A stretch of DNA of 12,809 nt from positions 1 to 12,809 of the forward strand of contig CAJUND010000050.1 of the NCBI GenBank assembly GCA_910587655.1, written 5' to 3'. Both the position numbers and the translations under genes were made by a program. The notes beneath the pieces were generated by a model. The model worked only from the letters and a program-made list of their open reading frames with translations, did not search any database and was not told the origin of the DNA. This DNA is from an uncultured Agathobacter sp. (GTDB lineage Bacteria > Bacillota > Clostridia > Lachnospirales > Lachnospiraceae). Positions 12,773 to 12,809 of this stretch are shown in pieces (the stretch's first letter is position 1; each line of letters opens with the position of its first letter).

Positions 12773-12809
12773 CTTATAAACAAGGTGACATAATTGTTAT
12801 GGATTTTAA
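12766..12809 (+). CDS. mazF: MazF-like endoribonuclease toxin, 5' end only (partial)
   Basis: The frame begins at TTG 12766-12768, overlaps the end of mazE by 7 bases, and runs off the window after 14 codons. The visible start, (M)VTYKQGDIIVMDF, matches the opening beta strand of MazF/PemK toxins (Y-x-x-GDI-V-x-x-D). A GAAGGGA site (12751-12757) lies 8 bases before the TTG, and TGA 12760-12762 in the same frame excludes an earlier start. Family members cleave mRNA at short sequence motifs. The low-efficiency TTG start and overlap would keep toxin synthesis tied to, and below, antitoxin synthesis. Confidence 0.7.
   Translation, partial: MVTYKQGDIIVMDF

Overview
The window looks like a chromosomal segment of an anaerobic Gram-positive Firmicute, most likely a Lachnospiraceae-type Clostridia. 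The evidence is moderately AT-rich DNA, purine-rich Shine-Dalgarno sites, TTGACA/TATAAT promoters, and families common in gut Clostridia: a PocR-type soluble chemoreceptor, a LytTR response regulator with a GHKL kinase, DUF4299, and MazEF. There is no rRNA, tRNA, CRISPR array, insertion sequence or phage gene. The genus is inferred from gene content only.

Layout. 1-67 (+) is the tail of an unrecognised gene. 150-991 (+) is a promoter, ribosome binding site and gene for a soluble PocR-domain methyl-accepting protein, broken by an in-frame TAG at codon 16. From 1090 to 7167 everything is on the minus strand. Read in transcription order, this is an SDR oxidoreductase (7167-6274), a LytTR response regulator (6176-5463), its GHKL histidine kinase (5457-4666), and a terminator (about 4601-4631) that appears to carry a promoter inside it. 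Then come four tightly packed ABC genes: two related ATPases (4575-3673 and 3668-2712) and two six-helix ABC-2 permeases (2700-1912 and 1893-1090). The regulator pair and the four-gene exporter form the most coherent candidate system in the window: a sensor with almost no sensory domain beside an exporter built from two different ATPases and two different permeases.

From 7229 onward all genes are on the plus strand. A promoter covered by two evenly spaced dyads drives MmcQ/YjbR, GyrI-like and DUF4299 genes, followed by an overlooked 46-residue protein with an antitoxin-like tail (9189-9329). A consensus promoter at 9367-9396 drives a stand-alone ATPase of the DUF234 type with a PD-(D/E)XK-like C terminus (9423-10799), which ends at a clear terminator. 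A second, simpler ABC-2 exporter follows (ATPase 10905-11597, permease 11594-12373, overlapping by 4 bases). The window ends in a mazEF toxin-antitoxin module. Its promoter (12393-12421) is packed with TATAC repeats suggestive of autoregulation, and mazF begins at a TTG and runs off the right edge.

The best items for a second look are the nonsense codon in the chemoreceptor, the two-component system with the double-ATPase exporter and its promoter-in-terminator junction, the paired dyads over the 7229 promoter, and the orphan 46-residue ORF.
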